64,000 nucleotides of DNA. Source: Actinomycetospora corticicola. GTDB lineage: Bacteria; Actinomycetota; Actinomycetes; Mycobacteriales; Pseudonocardiaceae. The stretch spans positions 3,720,001 through 3,784,000 of the forward strand of contig NZ_JACCBN010000001.1 of assembly GCF_013409505.1 (NCBI RefSeq), in the 5' to 3' direction. Position numbers and translations under genes: made by a program. The notes beneath the pieces are model-generated. The model was not told the DNA's origin. It ran no database searches and saw only the letters and a list, made by a program, of their open reading frames with translations. This document shows, in pieces, positions 17,417 through 25,847 of this stretch (position 1 is the stretch's first letter; each line of letters begins with the position of its first letter).

Positions 17417-17587
17417 CTCGCCGGACGCCCCGCCAGCTGGTGGTGATCAGCGGCGGCGTCTCGGTGGGGCTGCTGGTCCTGGCGAACCTCCATCGCTGCC
17501 ACCCTGTTGCTCGGCGTCCTTCTGGGCGCCCGACTCGGCGAGACCGGCACCGTCGACGAGATCGCAGCACTCACAAGCAACGCCTAG
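17413..17587 (+). pseudogene. small two-helix membrane protein gene, apparently frameshifted
   Basis: GTG at 17413 overlaps the DUF305 stop and encodes MTRRTPRQLVVISGG plus a first membrane helix ending GLLVLA. At about 17480-17490 this frame becomes Arg-rich, whereas the next frame continues as SIAATLLLGVLLGARLG followed by ETGTVDEIAALTSNA and TAG at 17585-17587. One base shift therefore restores a sensible ~58-residue protein. As with the RCC1-like gene at 7486, this is either a real mutation or a sequencing indel. Confidence 0.45.
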
Positions 17588-17801
17588 TCTTCCGATCACA
17601 CCTTCCCCGGAAGCACGCTGAGTTCACCCAATCGCGTACGCGGTTCCGCGATAATCCCCGTTATCGCGGCGTTCTGTCGGGCGGCTGTCGGAGCTGGACA
17701 GCGCATCGACTCGGCTGACGGCTGAACGGCGCAGACCGGCGTTCGCCTGCGAAGCAGGCACGAGCAGCAGCTCGACCGCCAAGTCCTCCGCGGCGACCGA
17801 G

Positions 17802-18935
17802 CTACGTCGTCGGACTGTTCGCAGCAGTCACCGCAGCGCCCCCGGTTGCCGCGGTGTGCTCATCGACCGCCCGGCGGTTGTGGGCGGTGATCGCGTCGGT
17901 GAGGGCACGGTAGGGCTCGTCGAACGGGTCCTTCACGCCCCATCCGCGCCCCAGGTTCTCGACGTAACCGCACCAGTGCAGGCCGGCGAACCAGGGCTCG
18001 TGGCGCACCGCGTCGAGGACGAGGCCGTAGTCCTCGCCGCGGGCGGCGTGGTCGGGCAGCCCGACGCGGTGCGGGTTCAGGTCGGTGGGCGTCCAGTTGC
18101 CGTGGTCGGCGACGAGCACGGGCTTGCCGCCGGCCTGCTCGCTCCACCCGGCCAGGTCGTTGCGGAACTGTCGCCGGTCGTCCTCGGTGGGGCCCGCGAA
18201 GCGCTGCACCGAGAGGACGTCGACGAAGGGCGCCATGGCGCGCAGCACCGGCTCGGGGATGCCTTTGTCGCCGTTGTAGCGGTCGCCGAGGATCAGGTGG
18301 TCGGGGTCGTAGCGGCGGATCGCCGTCGTGATCGTCTCGTAGTAGCGGCTGGCGACGTCGTAGAGCCTGCCCTCCCGCTCGACACCGTCGAGCCCGGCGA
18401 GCTCGGGGAAGTCGCGCCCGGAGGCGTGCGGTAGCCAGGCGGGGATGTCGACGAAGAAGTACCCGAGCAGGTTCTCGTCGTCGGCGTGCGGGAGGACGAC
18501 GGCGCGGGCGAGGTAGTCGCACCACTTTGCGAAGTCCTCGTCGAGGGGACGGAACGCGGGGTGGCCGTTCCAGTCCTCGATGTCCTGGACCTGCATCTGC
18601 GCGACGTAGGGCAGTCCGGCCCCTCGGAGCTCGGCGGAGGTCCACGGCAGCGAGTGGTAGAGGTCGATCGGGTCGCCGAACCAGTCCAGGGCCTCCCCCC
18701 AGCCCCCGGCCACGTACTCGCGCGTCCAGCCGATCGTGTTCATGTTCCACGCCCGCAGGTCGGCGAGCGGCCCGTCGCACAGCCACGCCTCGCGGGATCC
18801 GTACTTCCGGCGCCAGACGTCGATGTTGTGCGGGTACTGCAGGTTGGTCTCGTCGGCGTGGTTGAGCCCGAGGGACAGGAACGGGTGTCCGTCGGGGTCG
18901 ACGAGACGCCCGTCGCGGACGGCGAACGTGCTCAC
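17802..18935 (-). CDS. glycoside-hydrolase-like TIM-barrel protein
   Basis: 377 residues, probably a (beta/alpha)8 hydrolase resembling agarase/GH-A-type proteins. Features are FLSLGLNHADETN near residue 18, RAWNMNTIGWTREYV near 62, DHLILGDRYNGDKG mid-protein and WFAGLHWCGYVEN near 325. Acidic catalytic residues cannot be assigned safely. GTG 18935 forms a GTGA overlap with the upstream hydrolase and no signal peptide is present, so it acts inside the cell. It is the last gene of the leftward ROK-linked operon, and may cleave or remodel a small glycoside rather than a polymer. Confidence 0.7.
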   Translation of the reverse strand: MSTFAVRDGRLVDPDGHPFLSLGLNHADETNLQYPHNIDVWRRKYGSREAWLCDGPLADLRAWNMNTIGWTREYVAGGWGEALDWFGDPIDLYHSLPWTSAELRGAGLPYVAQMQVQDIEDWNGHPAFRPLDEDFAKWCDYLARAVVLPHADDENLLGYFFVDIPAWLPHASGRDFPELAGLDGVEREGRLYDVASRYYETITTAIRRYDPDHLILGDRYNGDKGIPEPVLRAMAPFVDVLSVQRFAGPTEDDRRQFRNDLAGWSEQAGGKPVLVADHGNWTPTDLNPHRVGLPDHAARGEDYGLVLDAVRHEPWFAGLHWCGYVENLGRGWGVKDPFDEPYRALTDAITAHNRRAVDEHTAATGGAAVTAANSPTT

Positions 18936-19819
18936 GGGGTGCCTCCGGAGAAGAAGTCGAGGTAGGCCGCAGCCAGGTCGTCGGGGCACTCCTCGGCGAG
19001 CTGGTGGCCGTAGGGGAACGACACCGTGGTCACGTCCGTGGCGACCTCCCGGCACACCCGGGCGTTGTCGGCGCCGATGAACGGATCACTGGCGACGGCG
19101 AGGACCGGCATCGGCAGCGGGGTCTTCGCGGCCTCGCGGTTCTGCGCGGCGTCGGTGAGCGTGGCCCGGTAGATGTTCGCCATGGCGCGCAGGCCGCCGG
19201 GCGAGGAGTAGCACCGGACGTACTCGTCGATCGCGTCCTCGCCGATCGCGGTGGCGTCCTGGGCCTCGTGCTTGATGAAGTAGCTGAAGTACTCGCGTTC
19301 GTGCCCGGCGATGAGCATCTCGGGGAACTCGGGCACGGCGTAGAAGTTGATGTGCCAGAGCCACACGTAGCTCGCGACGTTCTCGGCCGTGAGGAACGAG
19401 TAGTCCTCGAGCCCGAACCCGGAGAGGATCATCTCCTGGTAGACGAGCTGGACGACGTGCTCCGAGTGGCGGGCGGCGAGCTGGTAGGCCGCGGCGGCGC
19501 CCCAGTCCTCCCCGACCACGCGGTAGCGCTCGTGGCCGAGGTGGGCCATGAGCGCGGCGAAGTCGTCGGCGATGGTGGCCATGTCGTAGCCGGACTCGGC
19601 GTGCTCGGAGTCGCCGAGGCCGCGCATGTCGGGCATGACCACGGTGTGGCGCGGGGTTAGGTGGGGCAGGACCTTGCGCCAGTAGTAGGAGGTCTTCGGG
19701 ACCCCGTGCAGCAGCAGCACCGGGTCGCCGTCCCCGGCGATGCGGTAGTGCAGGCGGACCCCGTTCACGGTGGCCCGCTGGGCGCGGACGGTCTCGCCCC
19801 GGTGGTCGACGACGGTCAT
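18932..19819 (-). CDS. alpha/beta hydrolase, epoxide hydrolase-like
   Basis: 295 residues of alpha/beta-hydrolase fold. Oxyanion-hole motif HGVPKTSYYW lies near 40-49. The nucleophile elbow GEDWGA, near 109-114, has Asp rather than Ser, as in epoxide hydrolases and haloalkane/fluoroacetate dehalogenases. The acid is probably in ASDPFIGADN and the catalytic His in YGHQLAEE. The cap domain lies between. GAGGAG is 5 bases upstream of the ATG. It is a paralog of the product of 24084-24977 in the divergent operon; the shared HGVPKT and GEDWGA motifs suggest related substrates. Confidence 0.85.
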   Translation of the reverse strand: MTVVDHRGETVRAQRATVNGVRLHYRIAGDGDPVLLLHGVPKTSYYWRKVLPHLTPRHTVVMPDMRGLGDSEHAESGYDMATIADDFAALMAHLGHERYRVVGEDWGAAAAYQLAARHSEHVVQLVYQEMILSGFGLEDYSFLTAENVASYVWLWHINFYAVPEFPEMLIAGHEREYFSYFIKHEAQDATAIGEDAIDEYVRCYSSPGGLRAMANIYRATLTDAAQNREAAKTPLPMPVLAVASDPFIGADNARVCREVATDVTTVSFPYGHQLAEECPDDLAAAYLDFFSGGTP

Positions 19820-19836
19820 GTCAGCTCCTCTGCCGC

Positions 19837-20766
19837 TCACGCGACGATCAGGGGTCGGAGGGTGCGGTACGCGACCTCCAGCCCCGTGTGGACCTTGTCC
19901 TCGGTGCCGCCCCACACCGGGTCCTCGTGCTCGACCGACAGCACGCCGGTGAAGCCGCCCGCGTAGAGCGTGTCGACGACGCGGCGCCAGTCGACGTCGC
20001 CGAGCCCGGGCACGCGGTAGCGCCACCAGCCGGTGGTGAACGGGTCGGACTCGCGACCGACGGCGATCCCGGGCCAGCCGTAGCTGTTGCGACGGTCCGG
20101 GAACAGTTGGATGTCCTTGGCCTGGGCGTGCGGGATGCGGTCGACGTAGGGCGCGAGCGCCTCGACGGGATCGATGCCCATCCACACCAGGTGCGACGGG
20201 TCGAAGTTCAGGTAGAGCCCGAGGGAGAACATCCACTCCCAGAGTTCGGGCGAGTAGGCGAGGTTGCCCGGATAGCCGTCGGGGTGCCACCCCTCCATCA
20301 CGCAGTTCTCGACGATCAGCTTCACGCCGCGCTCCCCCGCCCGGTCCACCAGCGGAGCGAAGATCTCCTCGGCGTCCCGGAGATTCTCGGCCACGGTCCG
20401 CCCGGGATGGCGCCCGATGAACGTGCCGACCGTCTCGGTGCCGAGCAGCGCGGCAGCGTCGATGCAGGCGGCGACGTGGGCGTTGACGCGGGCCCGCTCG
20501 TCGGGGTCGGGGTGCAGGTTGTTGTCGTAGTACGCCAGCGACGACGGCGCCGACCCCAGTCCGTGGCGTTCCAGCAGAGCGCGGGTGTCGTCGGCCCGTG
20601 CCTGGTCGAGGGACACCACGTCGAGGTGCGACGCGGTGAACTCCCGGTCCCCGACGGCGGGCCACGCGGCCACCTCGAGCGCCTCGTAGCCGGCCCGCGC
20701 CGCCCAGGCCGCGATCTGCTCGAGGGTCTGGTCGGGCAGGCAGGCGGTCAACATGCCGAGCTTCAC
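19837..20766 (-). CDS. sugar phosphate isomerase/epimerase-like TIM barrel
   Basis: 309-residue xylose-isomerase-like (AP endonuclease family 2) TIM barrel. It begins MKLGMLTACLPDQTLEQIAAWA. Metal-ligand-type strands are visible at LIVENCVMEG (Glu), LNFDPSHLVWMG (Asp, His), HAQAKDIQL and LSVEHEDPVWGG. Such proteins isomerise or epimerise sugars or keto-inositols with a divalent metal. GTG 20766 overlaps the stop of the Gfo/Idh gene by 4 bases, coupling translation. Third gene of the leftward operon. Confidence 0.85.
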   Translation of the reverse strand: MKLGMLTACLPDQTLEQIAAWAARAGYEALEVAAWPAVGDREFTASHLDVVSLDQARADDTRALLERHGLGSAPSSLAYYDNNLHPDPDERARVNAHVAACIDAAALLGTETVGTFIGRHPGRTVAENLRDAEEIFAPLVDRAGERGVKLIVENCVMEGWHPDGYPGNLAYSPELWEWMFSLGLYLNFDPSHLVWMGIDPVEALAPYVDRIPHAQAKDIQLFPDRRNSYGWPGIAVGRESDPFTTGWWRYRVPGLGDVDWRRVVDTLYAGGFTGVLSVEHEDPVWGGTEDKVHTGLEVAYRTLRPLIVA

Positions 20767-21806
20767 GTGGGGACCTCCACCCAGGTCGCGCCGGCCGCGA
20801 TCGAACGGCCGACGGCATCGGTCAACGCCGCGGCCCGGACACCGTCGGCGAAGGACGGCAGCCCGTCCGGGCGCTCGCCACAGACCGCCTCGTACACGTC
20901 GGACACGAACGCGTCGAAGCAGTCCTGGTAGCCCTGCGGATGGCCGGGCGGCAGCCGCGAGTAGCGGGCGGCCGACGGGTCCATGGACGCCGAGCCGCGG
21001 GGCAGGACGACGGTGCCGTCGACGCCCCGCACCGCGAGGGTCTCGGGCTCCTCCTGGTCGAACCCGTAGGAGGCACGCGCTCCGTCCACCGAGAGCGCGA
21101 GCTGGTTGCGCCGCCCGATCGCGGTCTGGCTGACCGTGGTCGAGCCGGTGGCGCCGTGGTCGGTCTCGAAGAGCACCGTCGTCGAGGCGCCGTCGGCGGC
21201 GAGCCGGGCGAGCAGCCGGGTGATCCGGTGGGAGGAGACGAACTCGGCGAGGTCGCACCAGTGGATACCGACATCGGCGAAGGCCCGCGTGGCGTCGCCG
21301 TCGCCGCGCCATCCGGGGTCCCCCGCGGCCTGCCAGTCCTGGAGGTAGCCCCCGTGGAGCAGGTGCAGGGCGCCGGCGTCGCCCCGGGCGACGCGCGCAC
21401 GGGCCTCCCGCACCATCGGGTGGAAGCGGTAGACGAAGGGGACCGCGGTCACGGCGTCCCCGGCCTCGTCGAGCAGGGCCCGCGCGTCGTCGAGCGTGGT
21501 CGCCAGTGGCTTCTCGCAGACGACGGCCTTGCCGGCGGCCAGGGCCCGTCGGGCGAGCGGAACATGCAGGGCGTCCGGGGTGCAGACGTGCACGACGTCG
21601 ACGTCGTCGGCGACGACGATCTCCTCGGCGTCGCCCGCGCGGTCGGCTCCGAGCCGGCGGGCCGCGTCGGCACCACGGCTGGGGTCCGACGCGGCGACGG
21701 CGACGAGGTGGGCGCCGGACGCCCGTACCGCGTGGGCGTGGACGGTGCCGATGAAGCCGACGCCGAGGACGGCGACCCGCAGGGCGGAGCTCACGTCCCT
21801 GCTCAC
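20763..21806 (-). CDS. Gfo/Idh/MocA-family oxidoreductase
   Basis: 347 residues. The N-terminal Rossmann fold has GVGFIGTVHAHA near 16-27. The family signature KAVVCEKPLATTLDDA lies near 93-108, with Lys of E-K-P as the catalytic/cofactor-orienting residue, and FADVGIHWCDLAEF near 175-188 supplies the downstream Asp/His. These enzymes oxidise or reduce sugar or cyclitol hydroxyls with NAD(P). The GTG overlaps the upstream TIM-barrel stop. Together with the two flanking isomerase-like genes it suggests an oxidation/isomerisation route for a sugar, cyclitol or keto-glycoside. Confidence 0.88.
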   Translation of the reverse strand: MSRDVSSALRVAVLGVGFIGTVHAHAVRASGAHLVAVAASDPSRGADAARRLGADRAGDAEEIVVADDVDVVHVCTPDALHVPLARRALAAGKAVVCEKPLATTLDDARALLDEAGDAVTAVPFVYRFHPMVREARARVARGDAGALHLLHGGYLQDWQAAGDPGWRGDGDATRAFADVGIHWCDLAEFVSSHRITRLLARLAADGASTTVLFETDHGATGSTTVSQTAIGRRNQLALSVDGARASYGFDQEEPETLAVRGVDGTVVLPRGSASMDPSAARYSRLPPGHPQGYQDCFDAFVSDVYEAVCGERPDGLPSFADGVRAAALTDAVGRSIAAGATWVEVPT

Positions 21807-22621
21807 GGCGCCCCGAACCCGCGGTCGGCGAGCCAGGCGCGGCTGGTCCGGGCGGCATCGGCCGGGTCGCCGTCGAAGGAGTCGAGCTCGACGACCAGCC
21901 AGTCGTCGTAGCCGGTCTCCCGCACGGCGGCCAGGACATCGTCGAGATCGAGGTCCCCGGTACCCAGCGGTCGGAACGCCCCCGAGGCCCGGTCGAGGTC
22001 CTTGAGATGGACGTGCCGGACCCGGTCACCGTGGCGCCGGACGAGGGCGGCGGGGTCGCCGCCGCCGGCCGCGAGGTGGGCGGTGTCGGGGCAGAACCCG
22101 ATCCGTGAGCGGTCCAGCACGGCGTCGACGGCGTCGGGGGCCTCGACGATGGTGCCCAGATGGGGGTGGAAGCAGGCGGTCAGGCCCCGCTCGGCCGCGA
22201 GGTCGGCGACCGCGTCGAGCCCGATCACGAGGCGGTCGAGGTCCCCGGCATGCGGGCCCGCGGCCCGCGGGGACCCGCCGCCGACGACCAGCTGTGAGGC
22301 CCCGGCGCGGGCGGCAGCATCGGCGGACACCGCGATCCGCGCCAGCTCCTCCTCGCGGACGTCGTCGAACACGAACCCGGCTCCGGTGTAGACGCCGACC
22401 AGTTCGAGGCCCGTCTCGTCGAGCAGGCGCCGGAGGTCGTCGCCCAGTTCGAGGACGTTGCCCTCGAACAGCTCGACCCCGGCATAACCCGCGGCCGCGA
22501 TGTCGTGCAGGGCGCGCGTCATGTCGCCGGCCACGCGGTAGCGCAGGTCCCGGACGCTGGTGACTCCCTCGGCGGTCGCCGTCAGGCCACCCCAGGTGAT
22601 GGCGTGGTAGCCGAGCCGCAT
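21803..22621 (-). CDS. sugar isomerase/inosose dehydratase-like TIM barrel
   Basis: 272-residue xylose-isomerase-like TIM barrel, first gene of the leftward operon. Motifs include MRLGYHAITWGG at the N-terminus, GYAGVELFEGNV (Glu), TACFHPHLGT, GFCPDTAHLAAGG (Asp, His), HVHLKDLDR and LVVELDSFDGDP. The set resembles IolE/IolI and hydroxypyruvate isomerase relatives. ATG 22621 is chosen because upstream sequence in frame covers the promoter. The start lies 37 bases downstream of the -10 of the conserved promoter element at 22658-22687. Confidence 0.85.
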   Translation of the reverse strand: MRLGYHAITWGGLTATAEGVTSVRDLRYRVAGDMTRALHDIAAAGYAGVELFEGNVLELGDDLRRLLDETGLELVGVYTGAGFVFDDVREEELARIAVSADAAARAGASQLVVGGGSPRAAGPHAGDLDRLVIGLDAVADLAAERGLTACFHPHLGTIVEAPDAVDAVLDRSRIGFCPDTAHLAAGGGDPAALVRRHGDRVRHVHLKDLDRASGAFRPLGTGDLDLDDVLAAVRETGYDDWLVVELDSFDGDPADAARTSRAWLADRGFGAP

Positions 22622-22657
22622 CAGCCCTCCCGTGGTCGTCCTCGTCGACGCGAACGA

Positions 22658-22687
22658 CGCTAATGTTCGCATCGAGCAGAAGTCAAT
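22658..22687 (-). promoter_or_regulatory. promoter of leftward catabolic operon with putative ROK operator
   Basis: On the minus strand, TTGACT (22686-22681) is followed after exactly 17 bases by TTAGCG (22663-22658). The 28 bases at 22660-22687 match, in opposite orientation, the element at 24013-24040 at 23 of 28 positions. Sharing this degree of sequence across the -35/-10 spacer of two catabolic operons points to a common repressor site, most simply that of the ROK regulator encoded between them. Confidence 0.6.
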
Positions 22688-22735
22688 GACCTACTCTCGG
22701 CTCCAGATTCGACCCCACGGGCCCGGGGAGGTGCC

Positions 22736-23992
22736 ATGAGCAGGGCGCTCGATCTGGACGAGCAGGTCGACGACCTCGTGCTCCTGCTCGACCTCGTCCG
22801 ACACGGGCGCGCCCGCACCCGTCCGGAACTCGCTCGGCGGTCCGGGCTCGGCCGCACCGTGGTGTCCGCCCGGCTGACACGGCTCCTCGATGCGGATCTG
22901 GTCGTCGAGGGCGAGCTCGGGCCGTCGACCGGCGGCCGGGCGCCGCGCGAGCTGCGGTTCCGCGCCGAGGCCGGCGCGGTGCTCGTCGCCGAGGTCGGCG
23001 CGACCGGGTTCGCCGTCGGCGTCACCGACCTGGGCGGCGCCCTGCGGGAGCACCGGCACCGGGCGTGGGACGTGTCGGCCGGACCCGAGGCCACCCTGGA
23101 CCGCATCGCCGATGATCTCGAGGACCTGCGGGGCGACGTCGGCGACGTCGCCCCGATCTGGGGCCTCGGGCTCGGGCTCCCCGGTCCGGTGGAGTTCGCG
23201 AGCGGTCGCCCGGTGGCGCCGCCGATCATGCCCGGATGGGACGGTCACCCGGTGCGCGAGCACCTGGCCGGTCGGTTCGGCGTGCCGGTGTGGGTCGACA
23301 ACGAGGTCAACACGATGGCCCTGGGCGAGCTGCGCCACGGCGTGGCCCGAGGCGTCTCCGACCTGCTCTACGTCAAGATCGGGACCGGGATCGGCGCCGG
23401 CCTCGTCACGGGCGGGCGCCTGCACCGCGGGGCGCAGGGCGCGGCCGGCGACCTCGGACACACGGCGGTGCACGAGGACTCCGGCATCGTCTGTCGCTGC
23501 GGCAACCGCGGCTGCCTCGAAGTGCTGGCCGGGGGCGGGGCACTGGCCCGGGACGCCGTGACGGTCGCCCGCGGTGGCCACAGCGGGCGTCTCGCCGCGC
23601 GGCTCGCCGACGCCGGGGAACTGACCGCCCGCGACGTCGTCGAGGCCGCGCGGGAGGGCGACCAGGAGTCGCGGCGGATGTTGGAGCACGCCGGTGTGCT
23701 GATCGGGACCACCCTGTCGGTGGCGGTCAATCTCGTGAACCCGGCGATGGTCCTGTTGGGAGGCCAGGTCGGGGCGTCCAGCGACCAGGTCCTCGCGGCG
23801 GTCCGGGAGATCGTGTACCGACGGTCGTTGCCGTTGGCCACGCGGGAGCTGCGCATCGAGCCCTCGCCGCTGTCGGGGCGGGCAGGCCTGATCGGCGCCG
23901 CGACGATGGTGGTCGACGAGCTGCTCTCCCCGGCGCGCCTCGTGCGGTGGCTGCAGGACGGGAGCCCCGTCGGCCGGGCCGACCTGACCTGA
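22736..23992 (+). CDS. ROK-family transcriptional regulator
   Basis: 418 residues. The N-terminal winged HTH (~15-75) contains RTRPELARRSGLGRTVVSARL. The ROK kinase-like fold has zinc-site CRCGNRGCLE near 257-266 and VKIGTGIGAGLVTGG near 219-233. ROK regulators bind sugars or sugar phosphates and usually repress nearby catabolic genes. It sits between two operons that start at matching promoter/operator elements, so it is the obvious local regulator. GGGGAGG precedes the ATG. The kinase-type GxGxGG phosphate loop is not evident, as expected for a regulator. Confidence 0.9.
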   Translation: MSRALDLDEQVDDLVLLLDLVRHGRARTRPELARRSGLGRTVVSARLTRLLDADLVVEGELGPSTGGRAPRELRFRAEAGAVLVAEVGATGFAVGVTDLGGALREHRHRAWDVSAGPEATLDRIADDLEDLRGDVGDVAPIWGLGLGLPGPVEFASGRPVAPPIMPGWDGHPVREHLAGRFGVPVWVDNEVNTMALGELRHGVARGVSDLLYVKIGTGIGAGLVTGGRLHRGAQGAAGDLGHTAVHEDSGIVCRCGNRGCLEVLAGGGALARDAVTVARGGHSGRLAARLADAGELTARDVVEAAREGDQESRRMLEHAGVLIGTTLSVAVNLVNPAMVLLGGQVGASSDQVLAAVREIVYRRSLPLATRELRIEPSPLSGRAGLIGAATMVVDELLSPARLVRWLQDGSPVGRADLT

Positions 23993-24012
23993 GGCTCTTG
24001 CGTTAGCGTCGC

Positions 24013-24042
24013 CTTGACATTTGCTCGCCGCGAACATAAGAC
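24013..24042 (+). promoter_or_regulatory. promoter of rightward catabolic operon with putative ROK operator
   Basis: TTGACA at 24014-24019, exactly 17 bases, then TAAGAC at 24037-24042, placed 42 bases upstream of ATG 24084. The spacer contains CGCCGCGAACAT, part of a 28-base element also found in inverted orientation at 22660-22687. It lies only 21 bases past the ROK gene stop, so the rightward operon has its own start rather than read-through alone. Confidence 0.62.
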
Positions 24043-24083
24043 GGGGAGCGACGCTGTCGTCGCCCGCTGTCGAGGAGCACGAG

Positions 24084-24977
24084 ATGCGCGAGGTCACCGA
24101 CCATTCCGGCCACCCCGTCACGCACGGGCGGACCACTGTGAACGGGGTTCGTCTGCACTATGTGACCGCGGGCTCCGGGCCGCCGCTGGTGCTGCTCCAC
24201 GGTGTCCCCAAGACCTGGTACTACTGGCACCGCGTCATCCCGCTGCTCTCCGAGCGGTTCACCGTCGTCGCGCCCGACATCCGCGGCTTCGGCGACTCCG
24301 CCCGTCCCGACGGTGGCTATGACATGGGCACGATCGCCGCCGACGTCGCTGAGCTGATGACGGCGCTGGGACACGAGCGCTTCGCCGTCGCGGGCGAGGA
24401 CTGGGGCGCTGCGTTCGCCTACGGGGTCGCCGCCTCGTATCCCGAGCGCGTCACCCGGCTGTCCTTCTCCGAGATGCTCGTGCCCGGCGCCGGCCTGGAG
24501 ACGTGGTCGGCGCTCACCGAGGACAACGTCGCGTCCGACCACTTCCTGTGGCACGTCGGGTTCTTCCACGTCCGCGACTTCCCCGAGATGCTGATCAGCG
24601 GGCGGGAGCGGGTCTTCTGGGAGACCTGGATGAAGAACGAGACCTACGACCCCGCCGCGATCACCGAGGACTGTGTCGAGGAGTGGGTCCGCTGCTCGTC
24701 GGCGCCCGGTGGCCTGCGGGCGATCTTCGAGGTGTATCGGGCCACGTTCGTCAACATCGAGCTGGACCGGCGGTGGTCGGCGCGTCGGCTCCCGATGCCC
24801 GTGCTGACGGTCGGCAGCGACAGCTTCATCGGCGAGGAGGGCCGCCGGCAGATGGAGCGGGTGGCCGACGACGTCCGCTACGTCGAGCTCGAGCGCTGCG
24901 GGCACTCGATGGCCCTCGAGCGCCCTGCCGAGCTCGCGCGGGTGATGGGTGACTTCTTCGCCGCGGACATCGCGTGA
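24084..24977 (+). CDS. alpha/beta hydrolase, epoxide hydrolase-like
   Basis: 297 residues, paralogous to the product of 18932-19819. Motifs are HGVPKTWYYW near residues 44-53, nucleophile elbow GEDWGA with Asp near 113, SDSFIGEEG for the acid loop and CGHSMALERP for the catalytic His. The Asp nucleophile implies an ester intermediate opened by water, as in epoxide hydrolases or dehalogenases. GAGGAG is 6 bases before ATG 24084, which is preferred to an upstream in-frame start at 24021 lying inside the promoter. First gene of the rightward operon; overlaps the next gene by GTGA. Confidence 0.87.
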   Translation: MREVTDHSGHPVTHGRTTVNGVRLHYVTAGSGPPLVLLHGVPKTWYYWHRVIPLLSERFTVVAPDIRGFGDSARPDGGYDMGTIAADVAELMTALGHERFAVAGEDWGAAFAYGVAASYPERVTRLSFSEMLVPGAGLETWSALTEDNVASDHFLWHVGFFHVRDFPEMLISGRERVFWETWMKNETYDPAAITEDCVEEWVRCSSAPGGLRAIFEVYRATFVNIELDRRWSARRLPMPVLTVGSDSFIGEEGRRQMERVADDVRYVELERCGHSMALERPAELARVMGDFFAADIA

Positions 24978-25846
24978 GGTACGCCGCGGAGATCCTCCCC
25001 TATCACGATGCCGACCTCGACACCGCGCTCGGCGAGCTGGCCGGCCTCGGGTTCGACGAGGTGATGCTCTGGTCCTCGGCCCCGCCCCTGGCCGACCACG
25101 TCCATCCCGGCGACGACGTCGCGACGATCCGGCGGACGCTCGGACGGCACGGCATGCGTGCCACCGGACTGACCTGCTACGGCCGCGACCGCGACGAGCT
25201 GACCGCCCGACTGCGCCTGGCCCACGACCTCGGCGTCGACACCCTCGTGTTCGACTGCGAGGCGCCCTACCCTGAGTTCGTCGAGCACTGGCTCGCACCG
25301 ATGCTCGACGAGGCCGAGCGTCTCGGCGTGCGCATCGCGGTCGAGAACCACCTCACGGTGCCGTTCTCCGCCGACTTCGAATCGGGTGCCGGAGAGGATC
25401 AGCGCTGGTCGGAGGGCGTCGACAGCCTCGCCCAGATCCGTCGGCTGGTCACCGAGCTCGACCACCCGAACCTGGGCGTCTGCCTCGCTCCCCCACACCT
25501 GTGGGTGATGGGCGAGAGCATCAGCGAGGCCGTGTGGTTCCTCGCCGAACGCGGCAAGCTCTTCCACTACTACCTCTGGGACGTCGACCGCGCCTACCGC
25601 CGCGGCGTTGACGGCCTGGACTTCGGTCCCGGCGAGCGCCAGCTGCCGCGCCCCGACGGCGTGCTCGACCACGCGGTCGGGCTCGCGGCGCTCGACCGCG
25701 TCGCCTACACCGGAGCGGCGTCGCTGAAGTGCCACGGCACCGCGGGATGGCCGGTCGAGAAGGTCACCCGCGAGCTGCGCCGCGCCGACACCCACCTCCG
25801 GACCTGCTTCGCGCGGGCCGGGATCGCCCTCTCGAGGAGGACCTGA
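24974..25846 (+). CDS. sugar phosphate isomerase/epimerase-like TIM barrel
   Basis: 290 residues, third xylose-isomerase-like TIM barrel of the locus. It starts MRYAAEILPYHDADLDTALG; IAVENHLTVPF carries the Glu/His metal-site strand, GVCLAPPHLWVMG replaces the usual D-x-x-H strand with P-x-H, and TGAASLKCHGTAGWP lies late in the barrel. The altered strand suggests a changed metal site or substrate. The start overlaps the hydrolase stop by 4 bases and the SDR gene begins 1 base after its stop, so the genes form a tight operon. Confidence 0.78.
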   Translation: MRYAAEILPYHDADLDTALGELAGLGFDEVMLWSSAPPLADHVHPGDDVATIRRTLGRHGMRATGLTCYGRDRDELTARLRLAHDLGVDTLVFDCEAPYPEFVEHWLAPMLDEAERLGVRIAVENHLTVPFSADFESGAGEDQRWSEGVDSLAQIRRLVTELDHPNLGVCLAPPHLWVMGESISEAVWFLAERGKLFHYYLWDVDRAYRRGVDGLDFGPGERQLPRPDGVLDHAVGLAALDRVAYTGAASLKCHGTAGWPVEKVTRELRRADTHLRTCFARAGIALSRRT

Positions 25847-25847
25847 C

